Shown here in pieces: positions 37,701 through 51,469 of a stretch of DNA of 64,000 bases (position 1 is the stretch's first letter; every line of letters begins with the position of its first letter). The notes beneath the pieces are model-generated. The model worked only from the letters and a program-made list of their open reading frames with translations, did not search any database and had not been told where the DNA came from. The DNA is from Onchocerca volvulus (lineage: Eukaryota; Nematoda; Chromadorea; Rhabditida; Onchocercidae). Where the stretch lies: contig HG738137.1 in the NCBI GenBank assembly GCA_000499405.2, positions 8,693,609 to 8,757,608 on the forward strand, in the 5' to 3' direction. The position numbers were made by a program, and so were the translations under genes.

Positions 37701-40700
37701 ATCCTATAATTTCTGCATTCAATTTCATTTTGTTTAAAAAAAAAAAAAACATTTCTTATCTCAGCTGTTTTCCGGAAATTTTCTACCAGATCAGATAGAT
37801 CAATCAAATTTATCTATTTGACTATCTAGCCGATAATTTAATAGAAATTTCAATTTCTCGAATGAGTTAAAAAAGTTCAAGCAATATGTCAAACATATGC
37901 ATATCCAATATTGATCGACTCTATCCGATCTATTATTTCGCATAACATTCAAAGCATTCTCCAGGAAAGCATTCCAGACATTTGTAATGTTTCATTGCAA
38001 ATGCATGCCATGCATGCTTGCGAAATTTCCGTTTTAATAACAAATGAAAAGTTCAACCGTGAGAAAAAGAAAGGAAGAATGAGAGAGAGAGAGAGAGAAA
38101 GGAAGAGAATAATGATTTGGAGTAGCATTGTCTTGCCACTAAATTTTGAAGATGAATATTCAAATTATTGGAAATATTCATTCTATAAACAATAAAATTC
38201 TAATATTCGCTCTGTTGCAACAATTATTAATCTATCAAACAAATATTCAACAGAAATCAAAAAAAATAAATAAATAAATAAATAAAACAATAATTCAATA
38301 TTCTATGAAATTAAAATGAATATCATTCTATATTTTGTTGATTTTCTAATCAGCATTGCGATACGGCATAATATTGAAGAAATTATTCCTACTGTAATGT
38401 AAAGCTAAACTTGCTAATCAAAGTTTTTTAAAAAGTAGATCAATTTCAATCAGTCCTTCTATCAAACGTTATTCAGTTATCACAATTCAGATGTTAGCAA
38501 CACTTAGCAAAATTATCCAAGTTCTATTACAGTAATAAAGGAAAAAAGAAGAAGAAAGACCTAAACCTAACTTTCGAATACTGTCAAACGATTCTCTTCT
38601 GCTAAATTTACTAACAACATAATCTAACACCACTGACCACAACAAACTATAACGGTCAATTTCGCGAGCTGTGTTTAAATATAAGAATACTTCATTTTTA
38701 TCTATTCATTGCATATCATTTACAACAAAATTCTTTCTTCTTCCTCATTCTATCTTCTCATTTTCGCGCTGCGCAATACCACAAACATATCTGTCAGGAA
38801 AAAAAAGGAAGAAAAATCCATTTCTAATAAAAAGATTTAATCCGTCTTGCAAACAATTAGTACTAGTTGATGAGATTAAAACATAAAACTCTAACAGTAC
38901 GAACAAACATAACCAGTTCTTCTTTCAGAAGGAATAGAAGCAGAATGGATTAAATATAACAGAATACTGCATTAGTAATAGCAACAATAGTAAAGGAATC
39001 TAAGAACTGATTCATTTTATTGCTATTGCTGCTACTGCTGCAGTATTTTGTTATATTCTTATAAATAAAATGGACAAAGAAAAAATTACAAATAAAACAA
39101 AATGGACAAAAAAAAAAGATATGAAGTTAAAAGAAAGAAACAAGGAAAATCATTTAACATAGAAATTAAAAAAGGAGAAAAATGAAAAGAAAGGAATGAA
39201 ATGTAACATAAGTAAGCTTATCTAGATCGATTCATATAGAATTCCTCCTCTTCCTCCTAAATCCTTCCTTATCATAAGAGAAAATAACACACACACACTG
39301 ACCAATTGTCAACTGTTCGTGTCACCGTATGAAGAAAGGAATCAACTAAAGGGGCAATAGAAGGCAAATCGACGAAAAAATTTAATGGAATGGGAAAAAA
39401 TGAAAAGAGAGAGGAGGAGAATGAAAGTAAGAGGAAATGAAGGAAGAAAGGAAAAAATGGAAATTGCCCTTTCAATTCATTTTTACTCACTCATTTCTCA
39501 TTTTCTCTTCAATTCTATTAAATGTCCTGAGTCTCTCTTTCTTTCTCTCCCTCTCTCTCCAATTAATATCGATTTCTTTGAAATTGAAAAAGAAAGCGAC
39601 ACATGTTTTGTAAAACATTTTCCTCATAGCAACATTTATCAAAGTAAAATTAAATTTAGTACAGATTGAATTATCAAGTTTGTCAAATGAAAAATTAAAG
39701 AAAAAAAAAAAGCAAATAATTGCTAATCAAATAAGCAACTTCGAAAAAAAAAATTGATGCAACTTTTTTTTTATCAAGTAAATAAGAATATAATTGACTT
39801 GATAATTTCACAGACAAGAAAATAACTAACCTGTTGAACTATCAAATTAATTAACCATTTATTCTATCAACAGTAAACAAATTCAGAATAACTAATTTTC
39901 CCGCTTTAACAGATAAGGAAATAATTTTTGAAATTAATCCTATCATTTATTCAATTAATTAGAAATAACTTAGGGGAAAAAAAGAACGAAAATCAAACCA
40001 TATAAGTATGAACAAAATATTTTATCAAAATAATCCATCACCACCACAAATAACAAACAACACATGAAAAATTTGAAAAAAGATACTGACCATCATCATC
40101 ATCATCATCATCATCATTATTATCACCATCACTACTATCTCCATCATCATTATCACTTCTATCAGCACAAAACTATCAACAAAAGCAACCCAAAATTGAT
40201 TGACCTCTTATTATCCAACCACCCCCCCCCCCCCCCCCCCCCCTTTTTTTTTTCACTATCAACAACCTCATTATTACCCCTTCCTCTCCCAATCTCACAA
40301 TTCTTTCACTTTTAATCTTCATAACCTCCTAAATTCATCCATTCCTCATAATGCTTCTCTTTCTTCTGCTCGCTATAATCCCTTTATCATTCATCCAATC
40401 CTGCTATTTCCTATTCTCTCTCATTTTTCTTTATCTTTCTTTTCACCTCAACTTCACTCACTACTCTCCCCAGTACATCACTAAAATTGAAATTTTAAAT
40501 TTCATCAGAATAGAGTAGAGCACATGGCTGTGAATTGAGTGAAATACTTGATAATCTCAAATAAATAATCACTAAAATTGAGGAAAGAAAAGGAACCGAG
40601 AAAGAAAGGGAGCTGTCATACCAAATTTCATTTCTCTTTAATAGCTTTTATCTGAAAATCGAGCAAGATGTCGTTATTACTATTATTATAACTACTACTA

Positions 40701-41151
40701 TTATTACTCACTACTACTGCAACTGCAAATGATGTCGAAAATGAAAGATCATATCGCATATCGCATGTCGCTTGTAGTTTTCGAACTGTCTTATAAAAAA
40801 ATAATCACATAATCTCTCCATCATTTGCTTCGAATTTATTTACCATCAACCAACCAATCAATCAATCAATTAATCAATCCTTAATATTTCATCATATTCG
40901 CAAGTTTACATATGCATTGCCGAATTTAAACGCCAAATCATAATAACCACATCACTGAACAATTTAAGCACTAAAAGCAAACTATTCAAAACAACTACTT
41001 CAAAATATTTCTTCCATTATTGCTTCTTCTTCTTTTTTTTACATCAAATAAAATCTTTTAAATGATGAGGATATGTAGAAACTGAATTGTCATCTTGTAA
41101 TTTCTAAAAAAAGAAATCATTTCTTTCTCCATCAACTAATTCATTTTAGAT

Positions 41152-41182
<31 letters not shown>

Positions 41183-44100
41183 AAAAAGAAGAGAATTGAA
41201 CATCTGGCCTTCCAGACAAAATCTACCGTCATCAACGACAGCTGTATAATACTACCTGTTGGGCATATCAGTCTAAAATTTTATCCTTTTCCTCTCCTAC
41301 TATTTATTATTTCAATCCTTATATTTCACCGATTACTATTACTACACATTCGAAAAACTATTTCTAGACCAATGTGTGTGTGTGTGTGTGTGTGTAGCTT
41401 GAGAATTTTTGATTAATTCAAGTAAAAATTTCACATTTTATAAAAAATAAATTATGAAAAAAAAAGTAAATTATGTTCGTTGAAATTAATTTTTTATCTA
41501 AAAACCTCAAAAAAAAAATGAACTTATTAGAAGTTAAAGTTAGAAATTAAAATTTACAAAATCCTGGAAGAAAAATTTTTCAAGATTTGGCAATTTAGAC
41601 AAAATGTAAATTTTATATAATTTGGGCTACAATTTTACTAATGCTAGCGTAATTTTGAGGAATAAAACAAAAAATTTACGATTCATCTGTAGCAATCATA
41701 AATTCATCAATTTTCATTAAAAATTTCATAGGTCTAAAAGAAAATTAATATTTTATATCTACATATAATTCTATGCAATCTCATCTCATCCATAAATTCA
41801 TTGAATATTCTAGACGAAGTATTTTAATTATCAAATCTAGATGTTTTAAAATTAAAAGGAACTTAAATTATTGATCGAAAAGTTGAAGAATCAGAGGAAG
41901 GAAGTTTCTTATGATATGGATTTTTTTCACTTCGTGAAATCGCTGTTAACTTCTCAAATTACAAGATCCAAAAAAGGGGGAAAATTTTAAAAATGATAAA
42001 TTCTTCTTTTCGATGATTAAAGTTCCTTATTTTCAACTCTCTTTTACCTCTAATTCGTGAATTTATTCCACGGTATTCTATTCTTGATGAAACTTGAAAA
42101 ATAAGAGCGAGGAGAAGTGTAGACATTCTGCACTCTTCTCCTTAATCATTCACTTTTATTTAGTGATCAAATTTGAATAATTCATAATTCACCTTTTTTT
42201 TTTTTTTTTTTTTTTTTAACAATTCAAATTTTACATCTCTCATACGCTTTAACATCATTTATTCATTTAAATCACTGGCCTAAATTAATAATGTTTTAAA
42301 GAAATTTTTTTCCTAAACTTAATTTCTTCCTGAAAACCTAATAAAAGTTAGAAAACAAATGAAAAAAAAAAGGAAAAAATTATAATGATAAAGAAAGCAA
42401 ACTATCTCGTTCATTTCTTTAGTATTCATCTGAATTTTTTCAATTTTTTTTGGCTTTTAAAAGAATCTGAAAAGATGTATCTGTGCCTTTGAAATTGTAA
42501 AGAAATTTTGTCTTTTCGCTATTTAGCAAGACACCTGCTAAAAGCTTTTCTTTTGAAAATGACAAGTATTTTGTTCAATTGAAATATTTCAAAAATTCAA
42601 CAATACTCTCTGTTACACAGTATACATTAAACTAATTTTTTAACTTTCATTTATGGAATTTATTTTCGAATTTTCTTTTTTTTTTTTGATATTTTGTAAA
42701 AATTTTTAAAATATCCACTTACTAACAAGTTCAGTAAAGTGAAATTTAATTTCTAACTTGTGGAATAGCTTTTTTTTTTTAATTTTTTTTAATAATAAAT
42801 AATATCATATCTTTTCTTTAAGACCTACATTGAAGCCTTACTGGGCGCTCAATGTAATCTCATATTTATTAGCAACATTTTGATTGTAAATCTATCTATG
42901 ATATTTCTAGTTGCATTCAATAATTTTTTTAAAAGAAATCTATGAAATAAAAGAGGATGTTAAAATTAACTACTGCCTTGCAAATGGTCATCTAGAAAAG
43001 ATAGAAAATACAACGGCATTCCATCCAATAATTTTAAATGAAATCTATAAAATAAATGTTGAAATTAAATTATTTTGCAAATAATTGTGTCGAGAAAAAA
43101 CCAAAAAAGGAGAATACGAAGACGACATCTTTTTTACATTTTTACAATTACAAGACAATTTATTTTATTTCAAAACCACTTCAAACTGTTACCCACTTTC
43201 TTTTCAATAATGATTTCCATGTTTTATTCGTCTCAAATGTTATCATCTCCTCCCTTATCTCTTTATGCTATCATTCGTCCTTAATTACTAAAAATGCTGC
43301 AATTATAATCTCTTTTCTACAACTAATGCCGTCCCATTTTTTCCCCAGTGGTTAATTGGTTTTTACATGCGCATGAATGAGTGCTTGCAGTATGCATGCG
43401 CATGAATGAATGCCTGCAATATGCATGCGCATGAATGAGTACCTGCAATATACATGTGCGCGAATAATATGCTGCAAGACTGCGTGAATCTGTAACATTT
43501 CTAGATTAAATTGGGAAAAAGAGATTGGAAATTTTTAATCTATCCTGGACTACAATTTCCTAAACTTTAATTTTTTCCCAACTTCATCATGCTAAATGTG
43601 AAATTGACTTTTCTTTCCATTTCTCTCCTCTTTGTCTGTTGCATTTTACCGAAAGATCTAACTTTTTTTTCCCCAAACTTTTAGAAATGAGATTAATTTA
43701 AAAGCAAGAAAAGAATTAGGCGATATAAACTTTAACAAAAATAGAGAGATGAAACGTATTTTTTCTGAAAATTTTTAAGAAGATATTTTCAATAAGTTTA
43801 AATTCCGCAAAAATTCCACGCATAAAACATACATGAAACTAAACAATACAAGATAAGTCAAAAATGCTTCGCATGAATTTTCGATATTAAATTTTGAGTA
43901 TTGTGATTTTCCTATCAGCAGACTAGTAAAATCCAGTAAAAACTTCGTTTATAACTTTTTCTAAAGATGCTATGATAAATAAAAGATAGTATGAAAGTAT
44001 ATATGTATGCGTATGCAAATATATTTCAAGGATGAAACAACAAGAAGGTAATAAATAACCAAGTTATAAGGAACGAGGGGAAATTGATTGTCCTCGGCAA

Positions 44101-47100
44101 CGACTAAAAACTGGTAGTCTACACATTTTATGAATAATCATTATTATTTATGATCACATATACCGCATCAAATCGAAATGTATAATTTTTAAATTAGAAT
44201 ATAATTATATCGTATCTGATTATAACAGAATTCAAATATTTAATTATCAATTCGGAAATCAAAAATGTAAAGAAGTTATCATTTGAAAGCTTATTAAGCA
44301 ATGATAACAGATTTATATCTACCAATTTCAGAAAAATAAAATGATTGATATTTTGATATCATGAAATTTAAATTTCTTGCAAGAACTATTCAAGTCTGAT
44401 AGTAATAGCTAAATAATCGCACACAAAAAATGAGAAAAAGAGAAAAATCACTTCTGATCAATTAGGATAATTACTGCAATAATTGATACGGTAATAAGAT
44501 AGGCTCCTAGAAGTATAGTGATAAAATATCGAAAAACGATCAGTAGAAGTTTTCTATTAACACCAAAAATGATAAGAAATCTACTCCAGAACGTATCGAA
44601 CAGTCAACAATAAAATTGGAATAAAAAAATGGCGGTACTCACATGATTTTTCGGTACAGATATTATCATTTATCGATATCTATTATCTTCTGCGATACTC
44701 TGTTATATTTACAGGAAACTAATATCCAAATGAAGGCTTCTTATCAAATTAAAATTTAATAATGATCCTTTAATCAAACCTTCTAAAACGTAACATCCGA
44801 TTTTCTATTATCAAATTTGAAAAGGGCTATTAGGATTCCTCCCATTATGATTCATCTGGAAACATTCTATTTCCACAAATTTCAAATCAAAACTAAAATT
44901 AAAAAATAATACAGTCCACACGGCCTCTCTCATATATGTTAAAGCACTTTTCAGCAAATAAAGATCATTTATTTATAATACAAACATTCAATGACTTTAT
45001 GCTTGTACTTTATTTTTCAGCTGAATGCATTTAGATCCTAATCAAAATGGCAATGATTCAATTTATATTTTATCGAAAAAAAAAAAACTCAAAATTTTCT
45101 CTACTTGTAATTTATTTATTGTAGCAGTTGATCTCCTGTAAGCAATAAAAGTTTTAAACTAAGGAATCAGATCGCACTTTAAAAATGAAGTTCCGAAAGC
45201 TCAACTGGTAATGAAATTAAACATTACCTAAATATTACATTGTATATCTTACCAACATCACGCATTTCACGTCCGTCATATGATTATGAACATCGAAGCG
45301 TAAGCCACAAGTAAATTATCTCATTATTACCAAAACTCTGACCATTAATTTTTTCATTTCCCTCATACACTGGAAAATATCAGCATAATGGATGTTCAAA
45401 ATAACAACGCATGTGAAATACGTGATATTGATAGATGAATAATGTAGTAATTATAAGAGGTTTAGTTATCGAAAAAATCTAAATACTTAAATAGGTTTAA
45501 TACAGAAGAGAAATTTAATAAAATGCTTTACAGTCATGCTTCTCATCTATTTTCTTCTTTATATCTTTCCTAAACTGATTAATTTAATTTCCATGTATGA
45601 TAAAAGACAATAGTTAAGGAAAATTTCAAGCAATTTTCGGTATTCAAACCACAATTTCCTCCACAATCAAGAAATGAATACTGAGAAATCTCTAAACACT
45701 AACCAAGTGGTGATTTTGATGGCCAATTTAGATTCTGATCCGATTCCAATAATCTAGTCAGTGCATTGTGTCTATCTGTTGTAGCAAGAGAGGATGACGA
45801 TAATGATGGTATTGTAAGTGATCGAGGTGATTCAGTCTCAGTCTTACGACGTTTTGTTTGCTTGCGACGTCGATTTGCAAACCAGCGATTCACCTGAAAG
45901 TTAATTGAAAGTTTAAAAAAAAAAAAAGGTAACTGAAATGCAGAATTTTTCTTTCTATCCAACAATGGCAAAATTAAGAAAAAATCGAATTTCATACTAA
46001 GATATTTCACGAGAAGTTTTAGAAAAAAAAATTAGAAGAAAAAAATCAAATACAGATCATTACAAGAATTGAGAACTCCTGAGATTTAAAAAATTTTACA
46101 ATACAATAAAAATCTTGTCTCTTCAAAAAATGTTTAAACTAAATTAGTCGAGATATTTCAAAATGACTATAAATAGAACAAAATTTGCTATCATTTTACT
46201 GATATAATTTAAAACTGGAACAATCACAAAATACATTTCAAGCATATAATAATAATATAAATTAACATATTAAGCAACTAGTATTTCTAACACAAAAGAA
46301 AGACAATGAATTCTTTTTATAATATAAAATAATTAGTAAATAATAAAAAGATGGATTAAACAAGAATTATATAATTCATGTTAAAAACAAGAATTCGAAA
46401 ATTTAGCAAAATTATAAATGTAAAAATGATATAAATCCGCATTTGTTCAGCAGATACACACTTACCGTCCTTTTTCTTTTTCTCTTCCGAATCAAGGTCA
46501 TTTCATCAAGAGTTTCACATTTTCCATTAAGAAGTTATCAATCAACCAATAATTTGACAATGACCTCAAACTTCAGTTGAGATCATACGAATTCGAAAAT
46601 AAATTTCGTTGCCAAAAGAGATGAACTCTCTTAAAGGCAATTTCAATATCAACAAGAACGAAGACGTTTATATTCAACGAATTCTGCTTAACAATTTTAC
46701 TTAAATTCATTACAATTATGGCATTATTTATCTTCTTAAAATACCGCTTTTTCCCATCAACAACATATTCTCGCATGGCATAAACTAAAAATATTACTAC
46801 CTTATTCAAGTATTTATTTATTTAATTCGAATATTTTAATAAATACTTCGAATCTAACCCTATTAAATCATATTCTCGAATGTCATATAATAGCATTGCT
46901 ATTTATTCAACTATTTATTCACTTATCTCAAATATTTCTCATAAACATTTCAAATCCAACCAATCCTATCAATTTACACATTTGCTTTAGTCAATCATTA
47001 CACTCGGAAAATATGCCAACAATTTTTGATGTCAACAATTTTTGCAACCAACAATATTTTTTTATTCAAAATTTCATCGTTCAATTTCCTATTCTCCTCC

Positions 47101-50100
47101 AATATTTCTTATTTACTACTATCATCCATGAAGCATTTTCACTGCTAATATTATTATTACAGAGGGCAAAATGATTAGGAAGTAATTTCAGCAAAAACAT
47201 TCATTCATCCCAACACATAAAACAACAATCTTGCAATAATATCCATCTGATAATACCCGATAAACAACATATATTTATAGCTTTGTTTACATCTATCTAT
47301 TCTATAATCATGGTATATGAAAATTAGCCGTTATATATTACCGTAATAATTATTACTTATATCTTTATATCTTTACTTCCGCCAAGTAAATTATTCGTCA
47401 ATATTATTTGACAAAATATGCAATAAATAATCAAAATTAGCCAACAGTAGATGACACAAAATCAACGCATATTTATAGCTTTGTTTACATCTACTCTATA
47501 TAAGTGAAGAACTTTGTTTACATCTGTTTTACGCACATAAATAGCTTTGTTTACATCTATATACTATATATGTGCATTACATAAATCAATGAATATATAT
47601 TACCTTAATTCTATTCATTATACTTTGAATCTTTACTTCTATCAAGTAAATTATTCTTCATTGTTATATGTTTACAAAATTCTCTCTCCTAAAAATATTT
47701 CTTAAATTCTGAAATTTCCTCAAACATACTACATTCAATTCATATCGTTCTTTTATATGTTATATCATAGCTTAATCTCTGAGACGAAAAAAAATAAAAT
47801 TCCTGATTGTGAAAAGAATTTAAAAAAAAAAAAAAAAAAAGAAAGAAATGCCAAAAAAACACCAAAACAGATACAAAAAATATTCTATCTTCAGTAGTAA
47901 AATATGTATCAGACATACTGATTCATTCCCGAGATGCTAACAAAAATGAAAAATGAAGGATGAAATGAATGGGATTATATTCGATTAGATATTTAATCAT
48001 ACATACAGTCGGGAATTTATTACATCCGGAAGATTCTGAATCTTTTCACATTTCAAACGGTCATCAATTCAATGTTTACATTCGTTATGCAACAAATTCA
48101 TATATCCTAGCAGCAATGCTCTAATTGATTTCCATTTTCAACTATACTTCGTCAACATTCTCGAATGGATGATTGCGACATTTCATTAAGAATAATTCAA
48201 GACTCTACTCTTCTATTCTAGACTAATACTCTCTTTCGATTTCATTTTTCATTTCATTCCATTTCTTGCTATCGATGACCTCAAAAAAAAAAATTATCGA
48301 AAAGTAGAAGAAAATACGCACAGCGTCTGTCATAACAAAACAAAAAAAAGACCCAAATTTCATATTTAAGTACTAAAATGCTCAAATAAACTTCTAAATT
48401 TATTGCAATTTGACAAGAAGAAGATTGAGAAGAAATGAGAGAAAGAATGATGGGAAAGAAGAGTGTGACGTAAAAAGACATCGATAGATAATTTACAACT
48501 TTTAAGCTATAAATTGCTGCTGATTCATACACTTTCTTGCAAATGTAAACAAAATATTTCACTTCTTCCTTTTCGGCATGAATGCTATCAAGTATAGTCG
48601 AACTAGCAACTATAAGTATGCATTTGCAAAAATATAACACAAATATTTTGACTTCCCATTAATACTGCTCAGAATCTCAATTTCCTAGGATCAATAATAG
48701 ATAGCAGTAATGGAAATGGTAATAGCACTTAAAAGAGTATCCATAATTACTGAAATTAATCATTAAAAGATATTCTTAAAACAATTTTCCATTTATTATT
48801 AAGATCGTATTTTATCAATAGATAGTAATAGTAATAGTAGTAACAACAGCACTCAAAATAGTATCCTTAATTGCTAAAATATCTAATTATTCATTTCTTT
48901 TTTTTTTCATTCAATTATTCATTCATTTTTTTTTTTTAATCCATATTTTATAAGGCAAAAATAATTGCAATAAAAAACAAATTAATACTTCAAAATGCGA
49001 TCAATCTTAAAACTAAACAAACTAAGATTGTATTTGCAAATACAAGATTGTAAAAGGAAATGAGACGTACTGTTAAAATATTATAATTCAAATAATTCAA
49101 TAACACAATGAAAGATTAACTTATTTAAGCATAATCCTTGGGATGCAAAATACAATTTGCGGTAAATTTAAAATTCTTAAAATATCAACTTTATTTCGGT
49201 TTATATGAGTATAAAACAATTTCTATAAAAACAAATCCCAGAAAAAACAAAAAAAGAAAAGCTGCAAACTATTATTACTGAGCATCCTTTATTGATAAAG
49301 ATGAAGCAATTTTTCACTCTCAATTAATAGAATATTACCATAAAAAAACCTCATCTAAGAATGAATGAAATTCGAGAAAAGCTCATTCAAGAATGAATAA
49401 AATTTTAAAGGAAGAAAAAAAGCAACAAATTTTATAGCACCATTATAAATTCAGCATTAATTTATGATGCAATAAAATGAATAAATAAAGAGATCTGTCT
49501 ATTTACACATGCGAAATCATTCATTTTCTTTTGGGGAAACTTTTGATAAGCAACTATTGTCCTTTTTTAGTATCCAAAACTAATTCAATAATTTCCTTTT
49601 CTCGAAAATAACAAGAAAAACAACCTGAATATAAGTCATTGACATATCTTTTGCTAAGCGTTCTTTCTCTTCTCGACAAGGGTAAAGATTGTCGCCATGC
49701 ATTGCTAACCATGCATCAAGCATTGCTGCCTGAAAATGTTACACATCTTTTCTTTTTTCCACGAAAACAAATTTATTTTTCTGATTGCCAATTTGACATC
49801 AAGACTAAAGTTCAAATGGTCCACTGGTAAAACGTCAACATTTTTATTTATGTGACACATAAAACCATCAAACACTTCGCAAAAAAAAGATAAAACCTTT
49901 TTTTTTTTTGATCTAACGATAAGCAATAGCAGTTTTAAATTAAAAGAATGTAGCTTTCTTTTTGTCATTGTAAATATTCTATATAAGAATTTTTTTTTTT
50001 TTTCGTATTTTCTAATCACACGTATAATAACGTGTAAAACTAAGACTGAATTATTGAAATAAAAAATGAAATAAAATTATTTAGTAAATTTTCAAAAAAT

Positions 50101-51415
50101 CACAAACATTAATCGACAAAAGAATTAAATCGAAGCAATGCCAGAAAATTAAAAGTATAAGAATCAATTTTTATGCTAGCAAAAATAAGATCATTTCGTT
50201 CACGAAAGAATACGATTGAATATGCAGATGGATGAGCGGAAACATGCATACTAAAATAATTAAACTAAGATCCATTCTTTCTAATTAACATGACGAGAAA
50301 GATGAAAATTCCAATTAGCATGATGAAACAGAAGAATTTCGTCGCCTTCATCAACAAGAAATGACAACTATAATGTACAAGCAGGAAGTGCTGTACGAAT
50401 CGGAAGAAATAATCTCCAAAGATTATGTTTATACGTATATCATTTTATAGACTACTATTATGATGAATGATACGAATAGTTTAGTTTTAGACTTATTCAT
50501 CTTATAAAATTTTGTAGAAAAAAAAAAATAACTCAAGAAGTTATGAAATGACAAAATCCAACTAACGAATAGCTTAGCTTTCGACTTATTGATCTTTTAA
50601 AAGATCCTATAGGAAAAATTTCAAGACGAAATTACGAAATAACAATAACTAACTAAAAAATCTTTATATTTGACATTCTTGGAAGAAGCACCAGTAAACG
50701 ATCATCAATCGAAAAAAAACTTAAGTTATATAGCTTTTACTTATTTTTATTAAGAAAAGTTAAAAAACTCATAGAGAGAGAAAAAAAAAAAAAAAAAAAA
50801 AAAACTTAATAATTATGAATATTTCGACTTAAAGAAATGAACAAAAAAAAAAGAAAAAAAAGGAAAAAACTCAAGACCTTCATTTTTCTCGACATCTCAA
50901 CTGCTCCATCATCTACATACATATATGTATATATATATATTTTACCTACATTACAAACCTGTCCCTTATCCTTCTCCTCCCTTCTAGACAATCATTATCA
51001 TTGTCACAGACAATCATTTTATCATTGTTCCCACTACAATAACAATTGTGTGTTTGTGTATGTGTGAAAAGAGGATATTATCAATGGAACAAAATCATTT
51101 TGCATCTTCTTTTCGCACAGCAATAGACTTTTCTCATCTACTCCAATCACCCCCCCAAGGGTATTTCATCATCAAAAACGAAAAAAAAAAAAAACTTTAA
51201 ATTCACATCCAACAAGCTTTTTAAATCAAAGAAATTTCGAAATAATACGAAATCAAATGCTTACACACACACACACACACACACGCAAGTATAAATAATG
51301 TACAGATGACTCCATCCGTAATGTGTATATTTATATGCACATTCATACACAAATATATGTTTATATATCTATATATATATATATGTTTGTATATCGACAA
51401 TGTTATTTCATCATT

Positions 51416-51469
<54 letters not shown>

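Larger units (their letters stand above)
34324..45703 (-). other. Homeobox intron 3 (11.4 kb)
   Basis: Supported by a Gly codon split between 45704 and 34323. It contains microsatellites, a C22 run, a 29-bp minisatellite and a 146-codon minus-strand open frame (35672-35232) without recognisable similarity. No additional exon of the homeobox gene was found. Confidence 0.65.
45894..49624 (-). other. Homeobox intron 2 (3.7 kb)
   Basis: Contains the possible alternative exon at 46466-46501 and the duplication at 47267-47665. Several short open frames (for example 48640-48281 minus) look like chance. Confidence 0.6.

Noticed and set aside
40064..40484. His-rich and Pro-rich overlapping open frames
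   Set aside because: Produced by the CAT microsatellite and the C22 run.
48281..48640. 119-codon minus-strand frame with hydrophobic stretches
   Set aside because: Intronic and AT-driven (Phe/Leu/Ile/Tyr-rich); no family features.
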